DNA of 15,281 nt, taken from an uncultured Clostridia bacterium. GTDB lineage: Bacteria; Bacillota_A; Clostridia; Oscillospirales; Acutalibacteraceae. Shown here piece by piece: positions 1-6,861 of the stretch. The DNA lies in the NCBI GenBank assembly GCA_937891215.1, contig CALAEU010000141.1, positions 1-15,281 of the forward strand, written 5' to 3'. The notes below the pieces were generated by a model. The model made no database searches. It was not told the DNA's origin and was given only the letters and a program-made list of their open reading frames with translations. The translations under genes were made by a program, and so were the position numbers. Within the stretch, counting starts at the first letter, position 1; each line of letters begins with the position of its first letter.

Positions 1-436
<436 letters not shown>

Positions 437-468
437 TTAAAATATAGAATAAAATTTTTTACTCGCCT

Positions 469-497
469 ATTTTATACCCGATTTAGTCAAATTGCAA
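469..497 (-). promoter_or_regulatory. Probable gdhA promoter
   Basis: Read on the minus strand, TTGCAA (497-492) and TAAAAT (474-469) are 17 bp apart, about 45 bp before the gdhA start. A sigma-A type promoter by sequence only. Confidence 0.55.
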
Positions 498-605
498 CAA
501 ATTTCTACTCTTGTTTTGTAATATTGTAACATTGAATAAAAATAAGCGTGAATAAAACGAACTTTTTTTGCAAAATACAGGCAAATTATTACAATTTTCG
601 ACTAA

Positions 606-631
606 AAAAAGTGAATTATTATTCACTTTTT
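606..631. terminator. Orphan hairpin with A and T tracts between gdhA and the GH28 gene
   Basis: AAAAAGTGAAT, loop TATT, ATTCACTTTTT forms a perfect 11-bp stem flanked by A and T runs, so it could terminate in either direction. It lies between two divergent genes, where no transcript is expected to end, so it could end a short unannotated RNA or act as an insulator. The rest of 425-778 holds the two promoters and a short GTTGTCA tandem repeat; no gene is seen there. Confidence 0.45.
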
Positions 632-677
632 GCAAGTAAATGATTAATTTTCTGCATATTTCATTATATGCGTAATA

Positions 678-706
678 GTTGTCAGTTGTCAGAGGCTAGG
701 GACTAA
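678..706. repeat. Degenerate heptamer tandem repeat, locus 1
   Basis: GTTGTCA occurs twice in tandem (678-691), followed by the related GAGGCTAGGGACTA. It sits just upstream of the GH28 promoter. It belongs with the other 7-9-bp arrays at 7493, 8256, 11798 and 13875, which have different unit sequences but the same construction. Confidence 0.5.
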
Positions 707-717
707 CAATTTACACC

Positions 718-747
718 TTGCAACTTTTAACCAAATTATGCTATAAT
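718..747 (+). promoter_or_regulatory. Probable promoter of the GH28 gene
   Basis: TTGCAA (718-723) and TATAAT (742-747) are 18 bp apart, about 31 bp before the GTG start at 779. AAAGGAAG at 763-770 is the ribosome binding site, 8 nt before that start, and it supports GTG over the ATG at 772, which is followed directly by TAG. Confidence 0.65.
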
Positions 748-778
748 TACTACATCTTAAAAAAAGGAAGTATGTAGT

Positions 779-2110
779 GTGAAATACTTTTATCCTGAAG
801 ATTTTGGTGCTGTTGCTGACGGAAAAATAAATGACGTTAAAGCAATTCAGAGCGCTATTGACAAAGCAGAAGAAAATGGTGGCGGTACAGTAGTTTTAAC
901 AAGTGGCAAAACATATTTTTCAGACTCTGTAAGAATGAAAAAGAATGTAGAATTGCACTTGCAGAAAGGTTCTGTTTTAAAGGCTACTGACAATATAGAG
1001 GGCTACATTCGTCCTTGTAAAATGATAAATGACCCAAAAACTGCTCTTATTGGTAACCCCGTTACAGGTAAACCATCATTTGTATTTATTTATGGTTACG
1101 AAGCAGATAAATGTTCCATTACTGGTGAAGGCACAATTGATGCAAATGGTCACAGTTTTGTAAAAAGAAAAGACCGATACTATGTAACAGGCGATTTTTA
1201 TCCACGACCAACTGTTATTTATATTGAAAAAAGTAATAATATCTCTTTTAAAGATTTCACAGTTATAGACGCACCTTTCTGGACACTTCACCCAGCGGGT
1301 TGTGATGATGTTTTAATTTCACAAATAAGAATTTTAAATGATTTGGATGTTGCAAACTCTGATGGTATTGACCCTGACCATTGCAGTAATGTGCGAATCC
1401 TGGGTTGTCATATTGAGTGTGCAGATGACTGTATCTGCTTAAAAGCATCAAAGGGAAACGCAGAATATGGCCCTTGCGAAAATATTATAATTTCTGACTG
1501 CACTCTTGTTTCTACTTCCGCAGCAATTAAAATCGGCACAGAGGGTGTCGGCGATTTCAGAAATATTATTGTAAATAACTGCATTATTACAAAAAGTAAC
1601 CGCGGACTTTCAATTCAGATTCGTGATGGTGGTAATGTAGAGAATGTTACATACTCAAACTGCATTATTGAAACCCGCCGTTTCTGCCCTGACTGGTGGG
1701 GCACTGCTGAACCAATTGTTATTACCGCATTTAATCGTGATGAAAATACAAAGTCTGGTAAAATAAAAAATGTGCGTTTCTTCAATATTACCTGCAAAGG
1801 CGAAAATGGTGTTTTAGTTCACGGTAACGAAGAAAATATGATTGAAAATGTTACTTTTGAGAATGTAAATGTAACTCTTTCTAAAACTACAAAATGGGAA
1901 AGTGGTCTTTACGATTTAAGACCTTGCCTTCAGTATGGTGTTGAAAAAATAAAAAATTCCGCATTTCTTTTAAGATATGCAGAAAACGTGTTAATTGAAA
2001 AATGTTCTGTTCACTGGGGTAATATCTGTGATAATTATAATAAAAAAATTGATGCAGAAAATTGTCCTAATTTAGAAATGATAAGATTTTCCGGAGAAGA
2101 TGCAAAATAA
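779..2110 (+). CDS. Glycoside hydrolase family 28-type protein (polygalacturonase-like, cytoplasmic)
   Basis: This 443-residue protein has the right-handed beta-helix signature of GH28 pectinases. The N-terminal DFGAVADGKINDVKAIQSAI (about residues 8-27) is the usual entry segment. NSDGID (193-198) and ADDCICLK (215-222) supply the three acidic residues expected at the active site (D195, D216, D217). The usual catalytic-histidine segment (GHG) reads SAAIKIGTE (247-255), and the RIK motif appears as QIRDGG (280-285), so binding or chemistry may differ from classical polygalacturonases. There is no signal peptide, which suggests action in the cytoplasm on imported oligosaccharides such as pectin or rhamnogalacturonan fragments. 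The start is GTG with AAAGGAAG 8 nt upstream. It stands alone, with its own promoter and a terminator just after the stop. Fold assignment is secure; the substrate is inferred. Confidence 0.85.
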   Translation: MKYFYPEDFGAVADGKINDVKAIQSAIDKAEENGGGTVVLTSGKTYFSDSVRMKKNVELHLQKGSVLKATDNIEGYIRPCKMINDPKTALIGNPVTGKPSFVFIYGYEADKCSITGEGTIDANGHSFVKRKDRYYVTGDFYPRPTVIYIEKSNNISFKDFTVIDAPFWTLHPAGCDDVLISQIRILNDLDVANSDGIDPDHCSNVRILGCHIECADDCICLKASKGNAEYGPCENIIISDCTLVSTSAAIKIGTEGVGDFRNIIVNNCIITKSNRGLSIQIRDGGNVENVTYSNCIIETRRFCPDWWGTAEPIVITAFNRDENTKSGKIKNVRFFNITCKGENGVLVHGNEENMIENVTFENVNVTLSKTTKWESGLYDLRPCLQYGVEKIKNSAFLLRYAENVLIEKCSVHWGNICDNYNKKIDAENCPNLEMIRFSGEDAK

Positions 2111-2115
2111 AAAAT

Positions 2116-2165
2116 GTAACAGCCCTTAGCTTATGTTAAAAAACATCCAAACTAAGGGCTGTTAC
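2116..2165. terminator. Bidirectional intrinsic terminator after the GH28 gene
   Basis: GTAACAGCCCTTAG (2116-2129) pairs perfectly with CTAAGGGCTGTTAC (2152-2165). The plus-strand tail is weak (TGTTCACTTTTT), whereas the minus-strand side runs straight into ATTTTTTATTTT. It therefore looks at least as well suited to ending a minus-strand transcript coming from around 2507 as to ending the GH28 message. Confidence 0.8.
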
Positions 2166-2336
2166 TGTTCACTTTTTGTATCTAACATCATTCTCGTTTA
2201 CCTCTTCTTTCTACAGATTTTGCAGGCGATTCCTTTTATATATTAACGGTTAAAGCTTTAACTCTTTTTTTATTTTTTAATTATTTTAAGGAATCTGCCA
2301 TCGGCTTGTTATAAGCCAAGGATTGATGTTTAGTTG

Positions 2337-2504
2337 TACATTGTAACCACACTTTCAATTTTTGAATTTGAATTATAGTTTCTTAATACATCGGAACCAC
2401 ACTTTCAAATTTTTTTGAGTTTAGGTTTCTGGTTTTTTAGTACATCGGAACCACACTTTCTTTTTAGATTTTTGTGTTTACTGTGGCATCGGACTCACCC
2501 TTCC
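2337..2504 (-). repeat. Degenerate ~50-nt tandem repeat, four units
   Basis: On the minus strand GAAAGTGTGGTTCCGATGTA occurs identically at 2460-2441 and 2406-2387, with two changes at 2356-2337 and six changes at 2504-2485. Unit starts are 44, 54 and 50 nt apart, and the stretches between are A-rich and differ from each other. A related CCGATG occurs once more at 2304-2299. The uneven spacing, decay of the outer copies and absence of cas genes argue against CRISPR. Confidence 0.7.
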
Positions 2505-2513
2505 TTTGTCTAC

Positions 2514-2573
2514 ATAATAGCACATATAGAAGTGCTTTGCAATCCGCAATATTCCACAAAGTTAAGCACTTCT
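2514..2573 (-). promoter_or_regulatory. Minus-strand promoter with a 10-bp inverted repeat around its upstream side
   Basis: TTGCAA (2542-2537) and TATTAT (2519-2514) are 17 bp apart on the minus strand. AGAAGTGCTT (2528-2537) and AAGCACTTCT (2564-2573) form a perfect inverted repeat separated by 26 nt. One arm lies in the promoter spacer, touching the -35 box. This could be a repressor site or an RNA hairpin in the opposite direction. Confidence 0.45.
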
Positions 2574-2628
2574 GTCTATATAAAACGGAGAGAATAAGCA
2601 TTCACCAGAATGACTTTAATAAAAGTTA

Positions 2629-2658
2629 TTGACAACAAGTATTTTTATATGTTATTCT
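2629..2658 (+). promoter_or_regulatory. Promoter of the VWA-LRR-MoxR operon
   Basis: A consensus TTGACA (2629-2634) is followed by TATTCT (2653-2658) with an 18-bp spacer, or TTATTC with 17. Transcription would start near 2665, about 70 nt before the first gene. Confidence 0.7.
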
Positions 2659-2667
2659 AAAGGGGTA

Positions 2668-2700
2668 GTCGGTTCAAAAAACCGACCTTTTTTGCTTTTT
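2668..2700 (+). terminator. Intrinsic terminator in the leader of the VWA-LRR-MoxR operon
   Basis: GTCGGTT (2668-2674), loop CAAAA, AACCGAC (2680-2686) is followed by TTTTTTGCTTTTT. The hairpin starts within a few bases of the predicted transcription start and lies before the ribosome binding site AAAGGAGTG (2721-2729), so it must be read through for the operon to be expressed. No competing antiterminator pairing was found by eye. It may be an attenuator, a low-efficiency brake or the end of a very short RNA. Confidence 0.75.
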
Positions 2701-2736
2701 GGTTGTAATTTTAAATTTTGAAAGGAGTGAATATTA

Positions 2737-4140
2737 ATGGAAAAAACTAAAACAGAACTTTTAGCAGATGAAATTTTATTAAAAGCAAAAACTGAACTCA
2801 CAGGAAATATTCACTCTTTAATTCGTGCTATAAACACTTTGGAATTTATTCCGACAAATGAAGAAGATATTTTTACTGATGCAAAATGTTTTTATTATAA
2901 CCCGAATTACATTCTTTTAAGATTTAAAGAAAACACATCTTCTGTAAACCGCGTTTTGCTTCACTCTATTCTTCATTGTATGCTCTTACACCCTTTCAAT
3001 ATTGATTTTAAAGATACTGCACTCTGGAATATTGCCACAGATATTTCTGTTGAAGCAACTATAAACAATTGGAATTTATCTTGTGTAAAAAGCGGAAAAG
3101 AAATAGCAGAAAATGCAATTATAGATACTTTAAAAAAACAAGTTAAAAATCTTTCTGCCGAAAATATTTATTACTATTTAAAAAGTAGTGATATAAATAA
3201 AGAAACTCTTGAACTTTATAAAACTACTTTTCAGGATGATGTCCATAAAATATGGTATAAAAACAAGAACTTTGCTTTTTTTGAATTCGATGATGACGAA
3301 GAAACAGTTGAAGCCCGTTCAATTTATAAAAAGGCAGATAACCGCAAAGGTCTTTCTAACGAGTCAAACGATAAAATAATGTATGACGCGATAAGCGGTA
3401 CAGCAAAAGAAGAAAAAGACGAATGGCGAAAAATCACCCCAACAGTTGCAAGTGATATTGAAGCACTTAAAAAGCAAGGATATATGTCTGGTGCAGATAC
3501 GCAAGTTTTAAAAAGCGTTACAAATGATAAATATGATTACAGTAAATTTTTAAAGAAATTCATTTTCTTTAATGAATCAATGGAAATAAACGACGATGAG
3601 TTCGATTACATTTTTTACACTTACGGTTTAAAAATGTACGAAAATATGCCTATTATAGAACCACTTGAATATATAGAAAGTCTTAGAACAAGAAAACTTT
3701 TTATTGCAATTGATACTTCTGGTTCTGTAAAAGGCAACATAGTTGAGAAATTTATTGAAAAGACTTATAATATATTAAAATCCACCGATTTCTTTTCTGT
3801 TAATACAGAAATTCATATTATTCAATGCGACTCTGAAATAAAAGATGTTAAAGTCGTCCATAATCCTGATGAATTAGAAGATTACATTAAAAACCTTACT
3901 TTAAGTGGTTTTGGTGGCACAGATTTCAGACCTGTTTTTAAATATGTCGACGAAATTTTCAATTCATCAAAACAAAACGAGATTAACGGACTTATTTATT
4001 TTACAGATGGTGAAGGTGTTTACCCGAAACAAATGCCAAAATTCAAATCTGTATTTTTAATAAACGACAGTTGTTTTGACAAATCAAAATTGCCCCTCTG
4101 GGCAACACCATTATTTTTAGATAGTGAAGATTTATTATGA
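2737..4140 (+). CDS. VWA-domain protein with degenerate DUF2201-type metallopeptidase domain
   Basis: This 467-residue protein resembles the COG3864 (DUF2201) family: an N-terminal metallopeptidase-like domain and a C-terminal von Willebrand A-like domain. The zinc motif reads HSILHCMLLH (residues 76-85). Both HxxxH histidines and the later histidine remain, but the usual catalytic glutamate is Ser77, so peptidase activity is doubtful. NIATDISVEATIN (98-110) matches the conserved stretch that follows the motif in this family. The VWA part has an intact metal-ion-dependent adhesion site: DTSGS (326-330), T395 in GFGGTDFRP and D424 in YFTDGEG. There is no signal peptide or membrane segment. AAAGGAGTG lies 8 nt before the ATG. 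Its stop overlaps the next start (ATGA), implying translational coupling with the LRR gene. In this family a MoxR ATPase is the usual partner. The function is unknown. Confidence 0.85.
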   Translation: MEKTKTELLADEILLKAKTELTGNIHSLIRAINTLEFIPTNEEDIFTDAKCFYYNPNYILLRFKENTSSVNRVLLHSILHCMLLHPFNIDFKDTALWNIATDISVEATINNWNLSCVKSGKEIAENAIIDTLKKQVKNLSAENIYYYLKSSDINKETLELYKTTFQDDVHKIWYKNKNFAFFEFDDDEETVEARSIYKKADNRKGLSNESNDKIMYDAISGTAKEEKDEWRKITPTVASDIEALKKQGYMSGADTQVLKSVTNDKYDYSKFLKKFIFFNESMEINDDEFDYIFYTYGLKMYENMPIIEPLEYIESLRTRKLFIAIDTSGSVKGNIVEKFIEKTYNILKSTDFFSVNTEIHIIQCDSEIKDVKVVHNPDELEDYIKNLTLSGFGGTDFRPVFKYVDEIFNSSKQNEINGLIYFTDGEGVYPKQMPKFKSVFLINDSCFDKSKLPLWATPLFLDSEDLL

Positions 4141-5387
4141 AAATAAAAGACAATAAATTAGTTCTCAAAAAAAAGAAAACTAAAATAAATGAATATTGCT
4201 ACAATGAAAGTATTGAGCAACTGGAATTATCTGACAGGGTTAAAGTAATTTCCAGAATGACTTTTAATGGTTGCAGAAACTTAAAAACAGTAAAATTCAA
4301 TGAGAATTTACAAGAAATTGGTTATGAAGCATTTTACAACTGCGTTTCATTAGAAGAAGCAATATTTCCGGTTGCTTTAAAAAGTTTAGGCGAAGGTGCT
4401 TTTATGGATTGCCGTTCTTTAAAAAAAGTAACATTGCCACCATTAAAAGTACTACCAAAAAATCTTTTTAAAGGTTGCTTTAATTTAGAAGAAGTTGTAA
4501 TTCCTGATTCTGTAGAAATTATTGAGGAAGACTGCTTTCACAGTTGTATAAATCTAAAGAAAATTACATTAGGAAAAAATCTTAAAGAAATTAAGGCGTA
4601 TGCTTTTAAGCGTTGCCAGTCACTTGAAAGTATGGTGTTTCCCGAAACGCTCCAAATACTTGGCGACAAAGCATTTGAAGACAGTAAAAATTTAAAATTT
4701 ATAAAATTCAACAGTGATTTAACATATCTCGGTAAATCTGTTTTTTACAATAAATTTTATGATGAATACAAAATAAAAGGTACCTCTTTCTGCTCGTCAT
4801 TCACATCAAAAGCAGATTTGGAAAACTGCATTACTATAACAATCCCGAAAACTATAGATTATTTAGCCCTCGGATTTGAAGGCGTTTTACCATTCGCTTA
4901 CAGAAACAAAAATAAAACCTGTCCTGACCACGTTTTATCAATTGAAAAAGAGCAGATAAAGGTATTTATGAGCAGTGCGTTTTATTCTTATCAGGACGAC
5001 AGCGACTATATAATAAAAAATGGTGAATTCGATTTTTCAAAATATGACAATCAATTAGAAAAAGCAGAAGATACAGAAAAACCATTTGTTGCAGCTTTCA
5101 GACTTGCGTACCCTGTAAAATTAGATGAAGCAAAAAAGAAACAATATTTCAACCTGATAAAAGGTTACGAAAAAGATATTGCAATTTTTTCTGTTGAAGT
5201 TAACGATCAAAATGTGTTATCATATCTGTTGGAGAATTTTTCGTTCGATACAGAGTTCTGTGCCACACTTTACACTCTTTGTGCTAAAAAAGGTTACAGT
5301 AATTTACAGGAAATTGTATCTGGCAAAAAGAAAAAAACTGCACTCTCTGAAACAGAAGATTTACTTAATGACTTACTTTTAGTGTGA
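4137..5387 (+). CDS. Leucine-rich-repeat (LRR_5, BspA-like) protein with ankyrin-like C-terminal region
   Basis: Residues about 26-200 of this 416-residue protein form roughly seven LRR_5 repeats of about 23 residues, with the pattern LKxIxFPxxLxxIGxxAFxxCxxL (for example IGYEAFYNCVSLEEAIFP). Residues about 317-395 (AFRLAYPVKLDEAKKKQYFN, then VLSYLLENFSF) resemble the helical ankyrin-like module found after LRR_5 arrays in other Clostridia proteins. There is no signal peptide or anchor, unlike surface BspA proteins, so it should be cytoplasmic. The ATG overlaps the upstream stop and lacks a strong ribosome binding site of its own; the AAA+ gene starts 8 nt after its stop. Sitting between the VWA and MoxR genes, it is a plausible substrate- or partner-recognition subunit, which is inference. 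It ends in ETEDLLNDLLLV, similar to the tails of its neighbours. Confidence 0.8.
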   Translation: MKIKDNKLVLKKKKTKINEYCYNESIEQLELSDRVKVISRMTFNGCRNLKTVKFNENLQEIGYEAFYNCVSLEEAIFPVALKSLGEGAFMDCRSLKKVTLPPLKVLPKNLFKGCFNLEEVVIPDSVEIIEEDCFHSCINLKKITLGKNLKEIKAYAFKRCQSLESMVFPETLQILGDKAFEDSKNLKFIKFNSDLTYLGKSVFYNKFYDEYKIKGTSFCSSFTSKADLENCITITIPKTIDYLALGFEGVLPFAYRNKNKTCPDHVLSIEKEQIKVFMSSAFYSYQDDSDYIIKNGEFDFSKYDNQLEKAEDTEKPFVAAFRLAYPVKLDEAKKKQYFNLIKGYEKDIAIFSVEVNDQNVLSYLLENFSFDTEFCATLYTLCAKKGYSNLQEIVSGKKKKTALSETEDLLNDLLLV

Positions 5388-5395
5388 GGTAAAAA

Positions 5396-6793
5396 ATGAA
5401 CATTAAAGATGCTACAAAACATATAAAAAACACTATAACTGCATATCTTGAAAAAGAAGAAAACGGTGAATTTACTATTCCTGTAAATAAACAACGCCCT
5501 ATTTTCCTTTATGGACCTCCGGGTATAGGTAAAACCGCAGTTATGGAGCAGATTGCAAAAGAAATGAATATTGGCATTGTGTCTTACTCTATGACACACC
5601 ACACAAGACAAAGTGCTTTGGGTTTACCATTTATTAAAACAAAGTCTTTCGGTGGTGTGGAGTACAATGTTTCAGAATTCACTATGAGTGAAATTCTTTC
5701 TGATGTTTACTCATACATTGAAAAAACAGGTTACAAACAAGGCATTTTGTTTTTAGATGAAATTAACTGCGTTTCTGAAACACTTGCACCATCTATGTTA
5801 AGATTTTTGCAGTACAAGTCTTTCGGTTCTCACTCTGTGCCGGATGGCTGGGTAATAGTTGCCGCGGGTAACCCACCTGAATATAACAAATCTGTAAAAG
5901 AGTACGATATTGCAACTCTCGACAGAATTCAGAAAATAGATATTCAGTCTGACTACGATGTATGGCGTGAATATGCTATAAATGAAAGAATTCACCCATC
6001 AATCATTACATATCTCGACTCAAAGCCAACAGATTTTTATATAATTGAAAATACCCCTGATGGTAAACAATTTGTTACCGCAAGAGGTTGGGAAGATTTA
6101 TCGAGACTTATGTATTCTTTTGAGAAAAAGAATATTGACATTGACTATGAATTTATTGCTCAGTACATACAAGTACCGACAGTTGCATCTGATTTCGCTT
6201 CATTTTACAAAACATTTAAAAATATGAGAGAAATGTGCTCACCTGAAAAAGTTTTAAATGGTACTGCAAGTGAAGATTTTAAAGAAAAACTTAAGAATGC
6301 AGGTATCGAAGAAAAGTTAGGATTTTTAAATCTTTTATCTAACATAATTAACGAAGAACTTGAGAATTGCGTCGTTAAAAACAATACTATAAAAGAAACT
6401 GTTAAGTTTTTAAAAGACAATGAATTTTTAACAAATGAAAACAATGTGCTTACAGAAAAAGATGCTTTTAATACTATTCTTTCAAAAATCAAAATACTTT
6501 GTGAAAAGAATGAAAAGTCATTAAAAGAAACTGCTCCTGAGGTTTTAAAAGAAGAAGTTGAAAAATTAAAGAGTATTGTCGCTTCTTCACAGAAAGCACT
6601 TGCTAATAGCAGTAAGTTCATTTATGAGTCATTAGGTGACTCTCCTGAAACAAAAATATTTACCTCTGATATAACAAGAAATTATTATTCTGCAGAATTT
6701 TTAATTGGTTTCGGTTGTGAAGAATTTTCAGATATAACAAAAACCAAAAAGAGTGACGAGATTCTTTTACAGGAACTTGATACATTATTGTAA
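5396..6793 (+). CDS. MoxR-type AAA+ ATPase (AAA_5 family)
   Basis: The 465-residue protein carries a complete AAA+ core: Walker A GPPGIGKT (40-47), Walker B LFLDE (118-122), sensor 1 asparagine in AAGNPPEYN (N159), a probable arginine finger in LDRIQ (R177) and sensor 2 in TARGWEDLSR (R230). Such ATPases form hexameric rings that remodel or insert cofactors into target proteins, usually together with a VWA protein. Beyond about residue 290 the sequence is lysine- and glutamate-rich and looks helical or coiled, and it is not recognised. The end EILLQELDTLL recalls the acidic-leucine tails of the two upstream proteins. The ribosome binding site TGAGGT overlaps the LRR stop codon. It is the last gene of the operon, and the -35 box of the next promoter overlaps its stop codon. 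Confidence 0.87.
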   Translation: MNIKDATKHIKNTITAYLEKEENGEFTIPVNKQRPIFLYGPPGIGKTAVMEQIAKEMNIGIVSYSMTHHTRQSALGLPFIKTKSFGGVEYNVSEFTMSEILSDVYSYIEKTGYKQGILFLDEINCVSETLAPSMLRFLQYKSFGSHSVPDGWVIVAAGNPPEYNKSVKEYDIATLDRIQKIDIQSDYDVWREYAINERIHPSIITYLDSKPTDFYIIENTPDGKQFVTARGWEDLSRLMYSFEKKNIDIDYEFIAQYIQVPTVASDFASFYKTFKNMREMCSPEKVLNGTASEDFKEKLKNAGIEEKLGFLNLLSNIINEELENCVVKNNTIKETVKFLKDNEFLTNENNVLTEKDAFNTILSKIKILCEKNEKSLKETAPEVLKEEVEKLKSIVASSQKALANSSKFIYESLGDSPETKIFTSDITRNYYSAEFLIGFGCEEFSDITKTKKSDEILLQELDTLL

Positions 6794-6816
6794 AATTTTA
6801 TAATTTGTGTTATAAT
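6788..6816 (+). promoter_or_regulatory. Promoter of the cytidylate kinase-like gene
   Basis: TTGTAA (6788-6793) and TATAAT (6811-6816) are 17 bp apart. The -35 box includes the TAA stop of the MoxR gene, so the next gene has its own promoter with no room for a terminator between the two. Confidence 0.7.
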
Positions 6817-6861
6817 ACTAATAGAAAATAAATCTTTTTAGATTTTAAAGGAGGTATTAGT

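Larger units (their letters stand above)
2105..2507 (-). ncRNA. Candidate minus-strand RNA carrying tandem mini-ORFs
   Basis: No ordinary gene lies between 2111 and 2736. On the minus strand a good promoter (TTGCAA 2542-2537, TATTAT 2519-2514, 17-bp spacer) reads into a four-unit tandem repeat and ends about 400 nt later at the strong hairpin at 2165-2116, whose T-tract suits this direction. Each repeat unit contains an ATG closely followed by in-frame TAA. They encode MPQ (2489-2478), MY (2445-2437), MY (2391-2383) and MYN (2341-2330). After these come MADSLK (2301-2281) and MMLDTKSEQ (2191-2162); the last has AAGAAGAGG 9 nt upstream. No known RNA family is recognised. It may be a regulatory RNA, a minigene array or decayed sequence. 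Confidence 0.35.

Noticed and set aside
2337..2504. CRISPR array
   Set aside because: Only four units, 20-nt repeats with uneven A-rich intervals of 24-34 nt, decay in the outer copies and no cas gene in the window.
2415..2597. 60-codon plus-strand ORF
   Set aside because: It runs through the tandem repeat, has no ribosome binding site, and its composition (many F, S, H) is that of non-coding AT-rich DNA.
5294..5611. 105-codon minus-strand ORF across the LRR/MoxR junction
   Set aside because: Opposite to two well-supported coding regions, with no ribosome binding site or recognisable domain.
6205..6621. 138-codon minus-strand ORF inside the MoxR gene
   Set aside because: Shadow of the lysine- and glutamate-rich C-terminal part of the ATPase; rich in F, S and L as expected for the reverse strand.
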